DNA of 64,000 nt from Muribaculaceae bacterium (GTDB lineage: Bacteria; Bacteroidota; Bacteroidia; Bacteroidales; Muribaculaceae): contig JAFZUL010000063.1 in NCBI GenBank assembly GCA_017618355.1, forward strand, positions 1-64,000. The letters are read 5' to 3'. The position numbers and the translations under genes were made by a program. The stretch's first letter is position 1; every line of letters begins with the position of its first letter. Positions 8,604-18,176 of the stretch are shown here, piece by piece. The notes beneath the pieces are model-generated. The model saw only the letters and a list, made by a program, of their open reading frames with translations, was not told the DNA's origin and made no database searches.

Positions 8604-10052
8604 AAGAAGCGGTCCAAATAGTCGCACTATGCTCTCCACCGCTTTTTGCCAAATTGGTCGCTTGCGCCATGTGCGGAGGTTAATGCGGGTGCAATCTTTC
8701 ATGTCCACAAGCATTACCTCCTTCATGCGCTGGTTGAACTCCTGGCTATAGAGCAGCACATTGCCCTCGAAGTTGTGCTCAAAGCTGCGGAAGTCAAAAT
8801 TGGTGGAGCCAGTGGTGACGAAGTCGTCGTCAACAACTACCACTTTGGAGTGCAGCATACCTGGCTCGTAGAAGTAAATCTTGATGCCGGCGGTGAGGCA
8901 CTGCTTGATGTAAGAGTAAGATGCGTAGCGCAGCAATATGCTATCGGGCTTGCGGGGAATCATCAGGCGCACGTCAACTTTGCTCAGCGCTGCCACTTGC
9001 AGTGCTTTAAGCAAGGGGTCGCTGGGCAGGAAGTAGGGAGTTTGGATATATACGCACTTGTTGGCACTGTCGATGGCTTTCTGGAACACAAATGCCATAT
9101 TCACCCACTGGCTTGTTGGTCCTCCGGTGACTAGTTGCATGCCAATGGGGTTGGCGATGCTGCCAGGCTTCACCGTCTCTACAGGCACCTCAATGAGTTC
9201 ACGCTTCATGAAGTTCCAGTCGATGGCAAACGACACCTGTAGCGCTGCTACTATGTCGCCTGTGACGCGCAGGTGCGTGTCGCGCCAATGCTTCATCTTC
9301 CCGCCGTCGATATAACGGTCGGCGATGTTCATACCACCAATGTAGCCTATCTTGCCGTCGATAACCACTATCTTGCGGTGGTTGCGCCAGTTGATGCGGT
9401 TGGCAAACTCAGGGAAGGTGATTTGCATAAAGGGATAAACCTCCACCCCTTCTTTGCGCAGCTTCTTGAAATAAGACATATCGAAGTGGAAGGATCCTAC
9501 GTGGTCGTAAAGCACGCGCACCTTCACGTCTTCTTTCACCTTCTGCTTAAGGATGTCGCCTATCTCGTTGCCAATCTTGTCGTTCTCGATGATATAGTAC
9601 TGGATGTGGATATACTTCTCGGCAGCCAGCAGGTCACGCTTGAAGGCGTCGAACTTATCCTTGCCGTTGGTGAAAATCTCCACCTCATTGTTGGCAAGGA
9701 AAGGCGAACCTTGCGTGCTGTTGACGAGATTAATCATCTGCTGACGCTCACTCTTGACGGTGTCGTAGTGAATCACTTGCTGTGAGCGCATCAAATGCTT
9801 GATGTCGTCGCGTCCGGTGAGGCGTTTACGTTTCTTACGCGAAATCATGCGCACATGGCGCAGGCTTCGGCCAAAGAAGATGTAAAGGATAATGCCCACC
9901 ACAGGCAGCAAAATCAGCACAGTGATCCACGCCAGAGTCTTCACGGGATTGCGGTTCTCACTGACCACCACCCCGATAATCGCCACCGCCGTGAGACCAT
10001 ACAAAATGGTAAATATAAGGCGAGAATATGGAAACAACTCGGCAAGTATCAT
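8601..10052 (-). CDS. cls: Cardiolipin synthase (phospholipase D family)
   Basis: A 483-aa inner-membrane enzyme. Two N-terminal transmembrane helices lie within residues 1-60 and include the IYIFFGRSLR border typical of Cls. Two HKD motifs follow: HRKIVVID at 225-232 and HSKVVVVD at 401-408, each followed by the conserved glycine/serine and asparagine residues. The pair identifies a phospholipase-D-type synthase that joins phosphatidylglycerol (or PG and PE) into cardiolipin. Length is normal. A -7 promoter element ends only about 11 bases before the start codon, so the mRNA may have almost no leader. Confidence 0.93.
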   Translation of the reverse strand: MILAELFPYSRLIFTILYGLTAVAIIGVVVSENRNPVKTLAWITVLILLPVVGIILYIFFGRSLRHVRMISRKKRKRLTGRDDIKHLMRSQQVIHYDTVKSERQQMINLVNSTQGSPFLANNEVEIFTNGKDKFDAFKRDLLAAEKYIHIQYYIIENDKIGNEIGDILKQKVKEDVKVRVLYDHVGSFHFDMSYFKKLRKEGVEVYPFMQITFPEFANRINWRNHRKIVVIDGKIGYIGGMNIADRYIDGGKMKHWRDTHLRVTGDIVAALQVSFAIDWNFMKRELIEVPVETVKPGSIANPIGMQLVTGGPTSQWVNMAFVFQKAIDSANKCVYIQTPYFLPSDPLLKALQVAALSKVDVRLMIPRKPDSILLRYASYSYIKQCLTAGIKIYFYEPGMLHSKVVVVDDDFVTTGSTNFDFRSFEHNFEGNVLLYSQEFNQRMKEVMLVDMKDCTRINLRTWRKRPIWQKAVESIVRLFGPLL

Positions 10053-10063
10053 AACAGCAATTT

Positions 10064-10071
10064 CAAATTTA
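10064..10071 (-). promoter_or_regulatory. -7 promoter element of cls, very close to the start
   Basis: Minus-strand TAAATTTG, exact TAnnTTTG consensus. Only 11 bases separate it from the start codon. No clear -33 TTTG is seen at 19-21 bases. Confidence 0.45.
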
Positions 10072-10218
10072 GCTTGCTAAATTAATGATTTTGTGGGAAA
10101 CAGAGTGGAGTTATAACATTTTTTAATGGTTGAGGGGATGGGAGAGTTGATTTTGTGGTATTTTGGGTTCTGTCGCATGGTATAGTCGCATGCGAGACTT
10201 TAATATATCTCTATTTCT

Positions 10219-11436
10219 TTATTTTTTTGTTTTTATTGTGGTAGTGGCGATTTGTTGTTTGCAGTCAATATAGTTGTATAAGCATCTTACCGCCAGTGTG
10301 GCCGTGATTAGCTGATGCGGCAAGTCGAGCTGCTGACTCAGTGGTGTGGCGAAGATAAAAAGTACTAGCACCACTGTATAGAACAAATAGATTTTGTAGA
10401 ATCCTTTTCGCTTGTGCCAGATAAGCCAAATGATCAGTGGCAGAGGATTGAACGTAATCAAGTACCAGTTCCAGTGTTTTCCAAAGAGCCCTGACACGAA
10501 GCTGGTGTATATCAGCATCAATCCTGCTAGTGTGACAACTGTCATCAGCAAGAAATCTAGTATCTTTGGCAACCATTTCAATTTCCACTTGAGTTGAGCA
10601 AGGGTAATGAGGATGGTGAATATCAGCAAGAAGCCGAATGCCCAAGTCGGCGTAACTGGTGAAGCCTGAACCTCATTGATTAAAGGCAACAATTCTTTCT
10701 CACCTGTCACCATTGGGCATATTGAACCATCAGCAGCCACTATTGAAGCTGTCTTCAAAACCTGTGGTAATAGTTCTGGACACATACGTTGCTCATTCTC
10801 CCATAAAGCATCAGTCTCAGACCCACCAAAAGAAGTACACCAAAATCCTAGCCATGGCCATTTCCTCACATAATATTTCATTAATTCTCCATTATTCATT
10901 TTGAAGGGCTCTGGCCAATTAAAGTCGATTGTCTCATCAACCACCACATTCTCGATTGCCATAAGCGAGACCGATGAACAATTGTTTTGCAAGAAGTTGA
11001 AATTGCGCATGCTTTCGTCAACGTAATCCATGTCGAGCAACCGCCACAGTTCTTGCTCCTCGTGCAGGGTTAGATTTAGGGTGTATTGCTTAACTTGTCG
11101 TCCTTCTTTTTTGAAGGAGTTCAGGAACTTATCAGTAGGCACTGCTATCATGTGAGCGTCGGTTTTGCCTAGGAAAAACTTCAAAATGCCTCCCATGCCG
11201 GGCTCTTCTTCGAAGCTGAAGCAGTAGTCGAGCCTGAAACGAGGGCACTCCATGCGCAATGCGGCATGACCTAGCTGCGAATAGATTGCCTCTCCTGGCG
11301 ATGCAACCAGCAGGCTGGCAGTGACGAAGTTGCTGCTGTCGGGCAATATCACGAAAGTTGTGTCCTCATCCTGTGCACTAAGGACAAAAGATGAGAGCAG
11401 CATAATACATGACAGTATAAACAACTTCGTCTTCAT
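10219..11436 (-). CDS. DUF4105 (Lnb N-terminal domain) membrane protein, candidate lipoprotein N-acyltransferase
   Basis: A 405-aa protein with a signal peptide (residues 1-21) and a periplasmic N-terminal domain. The domain carries the conserved LGHAALR histidine (His57) and the NNCSS cysteine (Cys153), the two residues expected to be catalytic in DUF4105/Lnb proteins. Roughly four to five transmembrane helices follow from about residue 262. This architecture matches the proteins reported to N-acylate lipoproteins in Bacteroides, which lack Lnt; the functional assignment by analogy is inference. The ATG at 11436 is chosen over the one at 11487 because it begins a clean signal peptide and lies downstream of a strong promoter. 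Confidence 0.78.
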   Translation of the reverse strand: MKTKLFILSCIMLLSSFVLSAQDEDTTFVILPDSSNFVTASLLVASPGEAIYSQLGHAALRMECPRFRLDYCFSFEEEPGMGGILKFFLGKTDAHMIAVPTDKFLNSFKKEGRQVKQYTLNLTLHEEQELWRLLDMDYVDESMRNFNFLQNNCSSVSLMAIENVVVDETIDFNWPEPFKMNNGELMKYYVRKWPWLGFWCTSFGGSETDALWENEQRMCPELLPQVLKTASIVAADGSICPMVTGEKELLPLINEVQASPVTPTWAFGFLLIFTILITLAQLKWKLKWLPKILDFLLMTVVTLAGLMLIYTSFVSGLFGKHWNWYLITFNPLPLIIWLIWHKRKGFYKIYLFYTVVLVLFIFATPLSQQLDLPHQLITATLAVRCLYNYIDCKQQIATTTIKTKK

Positions 11437-11456
11437 CTGAATGATAAATTCACCTG

Positions 11457-11488
11457 CAAAAATAGATAAGTTTCTTGAAGTGAGCAAA
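11457..11488 (-). promoter_or_regulatory. Promoter of the DUF4105 gene
   Basis: On the minus strand TTTG (11485-11488), 20 bases, TATTTTTG (11457-11464): full consensus. It lies about 20 bases before the ATG at 11436 and overlaps the longer open frame, which argues against the upstream start. Confidence 0.75.
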
Positions 11489-11727
11489 AAAATCTTTATT
11501 TTTTCACTGAATAAGAAAAAAGAACATAATTATTTTTGGGCAGAATAGATGTCAGACAAAGTGTTAAGTGCTGTGAATTTTGTTAAAATGTATTTTTTTT
11601 CATTTCTTATTTTTTTATGATATTGTATGATACTATCTTTTTTTGTTATTTTGCACAAATTTTACACTTAGTAAAAAAGGGTTTTTCATTGAAAAAATTT
11701 AATTATTAACTATAAAATATCATTATT

Positions 11728-14700
11728 ATGAGACTTAAAAAACTATTTTCTTTAATGCTATTTGCCCTATTGGCCTTCTCGGTCGGGTGGGCAAATAATG
11801 TGTATGTGAAGGTGACCAGTACCGAACAATTGGTGCCTGGAAACAAGTACATTTTTGCTCATGCATATGAAGCGAATGCGAATAATAACAATAAAGCGAA
11901 TGTTGCTATGGCTGGTGTATTAACTACCAGTTTTAGCTGCATAACTTTAAGTGGAGATAATTACACTCAGTACTATTCCGTAGAAAATGACAAAATAGAC
12001 ATCACAAATTTTACGACGGTGTCAGAATTAACACTTGGTGGTACTACTGATAATTACACTTTCACGGTTGATGGTGGATATCTTTATAGAGAGGGAACGT
12101 TTAAGGTTGGAAAAACAGAGACGCTTAATGATGACACACAATGGATAATTAACGAAAGTGATGAAGGTTTCTATGTGACTAATGCACGAAAAAATTATAC
12201 TAATTATGCCATTATGCAAAATAATGGTTATAGATATAATACCACTAATTTTACGTGTAGAGCTATTCAAAGCAACTCATCTCTTTCTTATCTTTATGTC
12301 CAAGTGCAGGAGAGCAGTATAATTCCATCAGGCAAATCATTTGATATAGTTGATGGCACTTCGACCAGCTTTACTGTTAAAGGACAATTCCTGACCGATG
12401 ATATTCAAGTTTCCATCAAGGATGGTTCCGGTGATGGATTTCATGTTACTCCTTCAAGTATCGCCGCAACTGATGGAGAAGTTAACAATGCTCCTGTATT
12501 TGTCACTTATAATGGCAGAAACAATACTAACGCAACAGCATTTATTGAATTAAAAAGTGGATCAACTTCTCAGGAAGTGACAGTTAGATTTGTTGCTCAG
12601 AACCTTTTCGACGAAGAAGGAAATTACTATGTTAAGAATAACGGCAACAGCAAGTATGTTGTAATTGATGCTGAAAACTACAATGCTACTGCTTCGGCTG
12701 ATTCGCAGCTTGACGCCGATGTGGTCACTCTCGCATTTAATGACAACGGTATTGTCACCACAATGAATGACCTTTATGGCGACGGTGACTTGATTGCCAT
12801 TCTTAATCAAGTGAAGACTGTGTTGAAGAATCGCCTTAATAGTCAAGGCATGAATTCTGATTTCGTTGATCAGATGTTCAACATCAAGTTGGTGAAGACT
12901 GGCAACAGTGACGGCTCTATGTACTTCTGTTTCGACATACCAGCAATTGAAAATGTTGAAGCAGTGCGCAATTATTTGCTGAGTGAGGCCAACCTTCCTG
13001 AGATAGTTACCGGCTACCTTGACATCTTGCTTCAACCTTACAAGCGCATATACTTGAATGCCGGCGATAGCGGCACTTTCGGTTTCACCAACAACAAGTC
13101 GGTTGCCGCCAACAAGTGGCTGGTTGAGGAATATGTAATACCCGAGGATAACCTATTCACCACTGCTGGTGACTACTACGTAAGCAACAAGGGCAACAGC
13201 AACTATGTTGTTATTGATGCCGAGAACTATAACGCTACCGCATCGGCTACTAGTCAACAGGAAGCCGACATCATCACCCTTGGGTTCGATAATGATGGTT
13301 TCGTTACAACCATGAAGCAACAAGACGGCGAAGGTGAAGGCAGTGACTTGATTGCCATTCTTGAGCATGTGAAGACTGTCTTGAAGAATCGCCTTAATGG
13401 CCAAGGATTGAATTCTGATTTCGTTGATCAGATGTTCAAGATTAAACTGGTAAAGACCGAAGAAAATGACGGCTCAGTATACTTCTGCTTCGACATTCCA
13501 AAGATCAGTAGCATTAATGCTGTTCGCAATTTCTTGCTTAATGAAGCCAACCTACCTGAAATAGTTACTGGCTACCTTGACATGCTGTTGCAACCTGGCA
13601 AGCGCATTTACTTGAATACTACCGGAGAAGACGGCGCATTTGGCTTTACCAAAGACAAGACTCCTGCTGCTACCAAGTGGCTAGTTGAGGAATATGTAGA
13701 ACCTGATGATGACCTGTTCACAGATGCAGGCAACTACTACGTGAGCAACAAAGGCAACAGCAAGTATGTAGTAATTGATGCTGAGAATTACAATGCCACA
13801 GCATCGGTAGGAAAGGATGATGCTAATGTTGTTACTGTTGCATTTGATGAGAACGGCATTGTTACTACAATGGAAGACCTCTTTGGTGATGGTAACATGA
13901 TTGCCATTCTTGATCAAGTGAAGAGCGTACTTAGAAATCGTCTTCCTTCCGATATCAATACCGACTTCCTCGATGAGATGTTCAAGATCAGGTTAATCAA
14001 ATCTGGCGATGAGGATGGCTCGATTCACTTCTGCTTTGTAATTCCTAAGCCTATTAATGACCTTGACAGGATTCTTGAGGTTGTTGATAATATCAATAAT
14101 GAACAAGTTAAGAATTATCTTAACAAGTTACTTAAACCAGGCAAGCACATTTACTTGTGCACTGCCGATGAAAGCGGCACATTCGACTTTACCCTAGACA
14201 ATCGTCTCGATGCTGCCAAGTGGATGGTTGAGGCTTATGCGGCTCCCGAGGATAACTTGTTCACTACTGCTGGTGACTACTATGTTACCAACAAGGGTAA
14301 TAACAAGTATGTTGTAATTGATGCCGAAAACTATAATGCGACAGCTTCGGCCGACAACCAGCAAGACGCCGACATCATCACACTTGGTTTCGATGGTGAT
14401 GGTTTCGTTACAACCATGAAGCAAAAAGACGGAGAAGGTGAAGGCAGCGACTTGATTGCCGTGCTTGAGCATGTGAAGACTGTCTTGAAGAATCGCCTTA
14501 ATAGCCAAAGTTTGAATTCTGATTTTGTTGATCAGTTGTTCAAGATTAAGCTGGTTAAGACGGGAGATAAGGATGGCTCAATGTACTTCTGCTTCGACAT
14601 TCCTAAGATTAGCAAAATTAACGCTGTTCGTAATTTCTTGCTGAATGAAGCCAATCTTCCTGAAATTGTTACTGGCTACCTTAACGTTTTGCTACAACCT

Positions 14701-17700
14701 GGCAAACGCATTTACTTAAATGCTACTGGCAATGACGGATTATTTGGATTCACCAGAGATATGGAAGCCGCTTCTAGTATGTGGATGGTAGAATCTACTG
14801 AGGTTGTAGAGGACGAATTGTTCAATGAGGCCGGCGACTATTTGGTAAGTAATAAGGGCAACAACAAGTTTGTTGTAATTGATGCCCAGAACTACAATGC
14901 TACAGCATCGGTTGGTGAGGATGATGCCGATGTTATCTCTATTGCTTTCGACGAAAATAGCATTGTGACCACCATGAAGCAAGTGGATGGCGATGGAGAT
15001 ATGATTGCTATCCTTGATCAAGTGAAGAGCGTACTTCGAGAGCGTCTTCCCGAGGATATCGAGACTGGTTTCCTTGATGAAATGTTCAAAATTAAACTTG
15101 TGAAGACCGGCGATAAGGATGGTTCGATTTACTTCTGCTTCGACATTCCTAGCACAATCGATGATCTTGACAGGATTCTTGCTGTTGTAGACAATATCAA
15201 CAACGAACGAGTTAAGGATTACCTTAAAAAGTTGTTGCAACCTGGCAAACGCATATATCTCTATGTTGATGATTTGGAGCAAGGAACATTCAATTTCACC
15301 AAAGATAAGCGTCTTGATGCAGCCAAGTGGTTAGCATTATCAGTAGAAGATTCTGATGGTTCGATTATTATCTATTTTGACAAGGAAACTGCCGACTCTA
15401 AGGGTTTCTACATCTGGACATGGGATGAGAACGATGGAGCCGATAATCCACACTACTACTTTAGCGCACAGCCAGGTGTTCAAGCTAAATCATTGCCAAC
15501 AACAAAAATAGGTAATACCAAAACTGTTTATAAGTTCAGCTATCGTTACAAAGCTAAGGAGCCTAGACTGATTATGAGCATGGGTGAAGGCCAGCACCAA
15601 ACTGAAGTAATCACTCCAAAACCTCATGAAATCTTCTTCTATTATGGAGGTGATGAGTATGTCTACAATGATGGTGAACCTAGGACAGAACCTTCTTATA
15701 CTATTGGAGTTCCCGTTGACGAGATTATCTTCCCCGATGAAGGCTTCCGCATGTATATGAAGGACGGTAAATTCGGAAAATCTACTAATGGTTCATTCCA
15801 AAGATATGATACTGAACCATCCAATGATGTTTTCGAACCTTGGGAAATTGAAAAGGCTGAAATCTTAACAGCAACAACCGATGCTAATGTAACCATTAAG
15901 GACTTCACTGGCATTGAGTACTTTACTTATCTTAAAGAGATTTCTTTGATTGGAGGAAGGTTGTCGGAATCCTCTTATCTCACTCTTGACTTCGAGGTGC
16001 TTGATCTAACTATGTTAAAGAATAATAGTCTTGAGTGCATAAGCGTTAGTCATGCCGATAAGATGACGACATTTGAGCTTCCAGAGGGACATCCGCTTAA
16101 GAGCCTGCGACTGAGTTCTTGCAATGCAATGCCTGTAGGAACACTGAACGAGCGTCTTGCAACTTATTCCGAGACTCTCGAGGAGTTGAAACTTGAGTAT
16201 TGCAGAAATTTTGCCGAATTAGACATCTCTGAAAACAATAAGCTGAAAATCTTGGAAATATATTCTGTCCCAATTCCATCGCTTGACCTTACTGGCAAAA
16301 ATGATCTTGAGGTTCTCAGGTTGTCATCAACTAATATCACTAATGATATTAATAATGAAATTGCCGACAAGAGTAAACTTAGAGAGTTGAGTCTGAGTAG
16401 CAATAATAATATGACGGCAACTGCTTTGAACATTGCCAATAAGCCCGATTTGGAGAAACTTCGAATTTACAATCAAAATAACTATGAGACAATCACTATT
16501 GACAATGCAGGTAAGTTGAATTACATGGACATTGAAGTGAATGACAATCTCACTACTCTTAACATGCCTACGCTTACAGCAATGAAGGATATGTGGATTG
16601 AGAACAATCCAAATCTCGAGGGATGCACTGTTGACTTAACTGGCAATTCTAGCCTTGAGCAGATTAACATCAACTTTAATAAAAGCGCTAGCACCATTAA
16701 GGGTATGGGTAGCCAGATGACTAATCTTATATCTGTCAAAACTGAGCACCAGCGCTATGACGGCAATGTACTCGACCTCAGCAATTGCGCTAATTTGCAT
16801 CAATTGGATGTTATAGATTGTAATCTTGACCGTCTCTCGGTTGATGGTTGTACAGCGCTGGGCAGCAAGATTCCTGGTGACAGAAACGATAAGACATTGC
16901 TTATCTATTCTAACTACTTGCGTGCTCTTAACTTGGATGGCGTCGAACTCCCTTACAACTTTAATGTTTCTCCTGGTGCTGATGGTCTAGACGGTATTAA
17001 CAAGTACTTTATGCCTGATAGCTATGTATATCATGCAGGCTACAACAGTCAGATTGTTCCAACAATCAAGCCGACCGTTGCATATCTGTTCTATGAGAAT
17101 TATAATCCGAACAATCCTGGCGCAAAGACTCATACCTATGCAGTGTATGTAAGTCTTGAAAGTGGCGGTGAGGTCTCTGACCAAGATACCAACCCTTATA
17201 CCGAAGAGGCTGTTCCTACACTCAACGACCTCTTCCGTCAGGCAGCTCAAAAGCGTGCTTTGGAGCAAGCTGATGAATACTTGACAACTGGTGACATGGA
17301 AGCGAATCCCAATATTCTCGACGAGATTGCCGAGGGAGTTGCTGACGTGGGATTTGATTATAAGCGCGTGAAACTTTGGAGCCGCTTTGATGTACAGTGG
17401 GATCAATCAATAACGAAGCAGAACGACAAGGTGCAAGTTATCCATGGCAATAAGGGTTCTAGAATGAATAGCCCAAGACCAAAGGCTGCCGGTGAAAATC
17501 CTCCAACAGAGCTTGATCCCGCAGAGGTGAAGGGCGAAATCCTCTTATTAGGTATCTACACCGTTCCTGAAGGGGAAAAGGAAGCTAAGGTTAGTGGAAC
17601 AGTAAGTTATATGTATGACACTCGAAATGCTGAGGCTACAATGGCTCCCGAATACAATGGCGATTTTGTTACAGAGAGTGAAGTGAATAACTATTACAAG

Positions 17701-17985
17701 AACATGACTCTAAATGATTACAATACTGCCGCCAACACAGCTTCGGGTGTTAATCCCGACTATGACAACACATTCCCTGTTGAGTTTAACTGGGAGATAA
17801 CATTGAGTGATACTCCTGAGGAGGTTGTTACTAATCTTAACAAGATTGACCTCAACAAGGCGGTTACAAAGGTTACTTATGTGAACCTGATGGGTGTTGA
17901 GAGCGACCGTCCATTTGAGGGCGTGAACATTGTTGTTACTCACTACACCGACGGTTCTGTAACTACAACTAAGGTTATTCGTTAA
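11728..17985 (+). CDS. Large secreted repeat protein with leucine-rich region and sorting-type C-terminus
   Basis: A 2085-aa protein with a signal peptide ending near residue 22 (FSVGWAN). Residues 30-290 are an unassigned beta-rich region. Five tandem repeats of 175-187 aa begin at residues 293, 476, 663, 844 and 1031; each opens with a variant of GNYYVSNKGNSKYVVIDAEN. They fall into two subtypes: repeats 1, 2 and 4 end in AVRNYLLSEANLPEIVTGYL-like sequence, while 3 and 5 carry DDLDRILEVVDNINN. Residues ~1205-1260 (IIIYFDKETADSKGFYIWTW) loosely resemble a starch-binding-like beta sandwich. Residues ~1380-1750 are leucine-rich-repeat-like. The last ~55 residues (VTYVNLMGVESDRPFEGVNI) resemble C-terminal sorting domains of Bacteroidales surface proteins. 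No catalytic motif was recognised. A cell-surface adhesin or binding protein is inferred. Confidence 0.8.
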   Translation: MRLKKLFSLMLFALLAFSVGWANNVYVKVTSTEQLVPGNKYIFAHAYEANANNNNKANVAMAGVLTTSFSCITLSGDNYTQYYSVENDKIDITNFTTVSELTLGGTTDNYTFTVDGGYLYREGTFKVGKTETLNDDTQWIINESDEGFYVTNARKNYTNYAIMQNNGYRYNTTNFTCRAIQSNSSLSYLYVQVQESSIIPSGKSFDIVDGTSTSFTVKGQFLTDDIQVSIKDGSGDGFHVTPSSIAATDGEVNNAPVFVTYNGRNNTNATAFIELKSGSTSQEVTVRFVAQNLFDEEGNYYVKNNGNSKYVVIDAENYNATASADSQLDADVVTLAFNDNGIVTTMNDLYGDGDLIAILNQVKTVLKNRLNSQGMNSDFVDQMFNIKLVKTGNSDGSMYFCFDIPAIENVEAVRNYLLSEANLPEIVTGYLDILLQPYKRIYLNAGDSGTFGFTNNKSVAANKWLVEEYVIPEDNLFTTAGDYYVSNKGNSNYVVIDAENYNATASATSQQEADIITLGFDNDGFVTTMKQQDGEGEGSDLIAILEHVKTVLKNRLNGQGLNSDFVDQMFKIKLVKTEENDGSVYFCFDIPKISSINAVRNFLLNEANLPEIVTGYLDMLLQPGKRIYLNTTGEDGAFGFTKDKTPAATKWLVEEYVEPDDDLFTDAGNYYVSNKGNSKYVVIDAENYNATASVGKDDANVVTVAFDENGIVTTMEDLFGDGNMIAILDQVKSVLRNRLPSDINTDFLDEMFKIRLIKSGDEDGSIHFCFVIPKPINDLDRILEVVDNINNEQVKNYLNKLLKPGKHIYLCTADESGTFDFTLDNRLDAAKWMVEAYAAPEDNLFTTAGDYYVTNKGNNKYVVIDAENYNATASADNQQDADIITLGFDGDGFVTTMKQKDGEGEGSDLIAVLEHVKTVLKNRLNSQSLNSDFVDQLFKIKLVKTGDKDGSMYFCFDIPKISKINAVRNFLLNEANLPEIVTGYLNVLLQPGKRIYLNATGNDGLFGFTRDMEAASSMWMVESTEVVEDELFNEAGDYLVSNKGNNKFVVIDAQNYNATASVGEDDADVISIAFDENSIVTTMKQVDGDGDMIAILDQVKSVLRERLPEDIETGFLDEMFKIKLVKTGDKDGSIYFCFDIPSTIDDLDRILAVVDNINNERVKDYLKKLLQPGKRIYLYVDDLEQGTFNFTKDKRLDAAKWLALSVEDSDGSIIIYFDKETADSKGFYIWTWDENDGADNPHYYFSAQPGVQAKSLPTTKIGNTKTVYKFSYRYKAKEPRLIMSMGEGQHQTEVITPKPHEIFFYYGGDEYVYNDGEPRTEPSYTIGVPVDEIIFPDEGFRMYMKDGKFGKSTNGSFQRYDTEPSNDVFEPWEIEKAEILTATTDANVTIKDFTGIEYFTYLKEISLIGGRLSESSYLTLDFEVLDLTMLKNNSLECISVSHADKMTTFELPEGHPLKSLRLSSCNAMPVGTLNERLATYSETLEELKLEYCRNFAELDISENNKLKILEIYSVPIPSLDLTGKNDLEVLRLSSTNITNDINNEIADKSKLRELSLSSNNNMTATALNIANKPDLEKLRIYNQNNYETITIDNAGKLNYMDIEVNDNLTTLNMPTLTAMKDMWIENNPNLEGCTVDLTGNSSLEQININFNKSASTIKGMGSQMTNLISVKTEHQRYDGNVLDLSNCANLHQLDVIDCNLDRLSVDGCTALGSKIPGDRNDKTLLIYSNYLRALNLDGVELPYNFNVSPGADGLDGINKYFMPDSYVYHAGYNSQIVPTIKPTVAYLFYENYNPNNPGAKTHTYAVYVSLESGGEVSDQDTNPYTEEAVPTLNDLFRQAAQKRALEQADEYLTTGDMEANPNILDEIAEGVADVGFDYKRVKLWSRFDVQWDQSITKQNDKVQVIHGNKGSRMNSPRPKAAGENPPTELDPAEVKGEILLLGIYTVPEGEKEAKVSGTVSYMYDTRNAEATMAPEYNGDFVTESEVNNYYKNMTLNDYNTAANTASGVNPDYDNTFPVEFNWEITLSDTPEEVVTNLNKIDLNKAVTKVTYVNLMGVESDRPFEGVNIVVTHYTDGSVTTTKVIR
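12604..15340 (+). repeat. Five ~550-bp in-frame tandem repeats within the large secreted protein
   Basis: Units begin at 12604, 13153, 13714, 14257 and 14818. Units 2 and 4 are nearly identical over long stretches at the DNA level, for instance the GAAGGTGAAGGCAG block near 13332 and 14439. Units 3 and 5 form the second subtype. The pattern suggests duplication plus gene conversion, and makes the locus prone to length change. Confidence 0.85.
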
Positions 17986-18010
17986 ACGATCATTAAATCC
18001 TAATAATATT

Positions 18011-18040
18011 GAGGGCGGCCCAGCGGGTCGCCCTCATTGT
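18011..18040 (+). terminator. Terminator of the large secreted protein gene
   Basis: Hairpin of about 11 bp (18011-18021 with 18025-18035) with a three-base loop AGC and a G-T pair, starting 26 bases after the stop codon. It is followed by ATTGTTTCC, a weak T tract. Confidence 0.65.
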
Positions 18041-18059
18041 TTCCATATTCTGACAGAAG

Positions 18060-18175
18060 CAACACTTATCACTTCCTGCTCCTGCTCACTACTCTCTACT
18101 CTCTTCTCTCTACTTTCTACTTATCACTTTCTACTTATCACTTATTACTTATTACTTATTACTTACCACTTCCCA
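18060..18175. repeat. Pyrimidine-rich TTATCACTTATTACTT-type simple repeats
   Basis: The gap between the convergent large protein gene and the sulfatase gene is filled with degenerate units such as CTACTTTCTACTTATCAC and repeated TTACTTA. It has no coding character. Confidence 0.6.
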
Positions 18176-18176
18176 C

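Noticed and set aside
8449..8670. N-terminal extension of the GHL10 protein by 74 residues
   Set aside because: The translation is low-complexity (NSF/DSF repeats), overlaps the cls gene and would bury the signal peptide.
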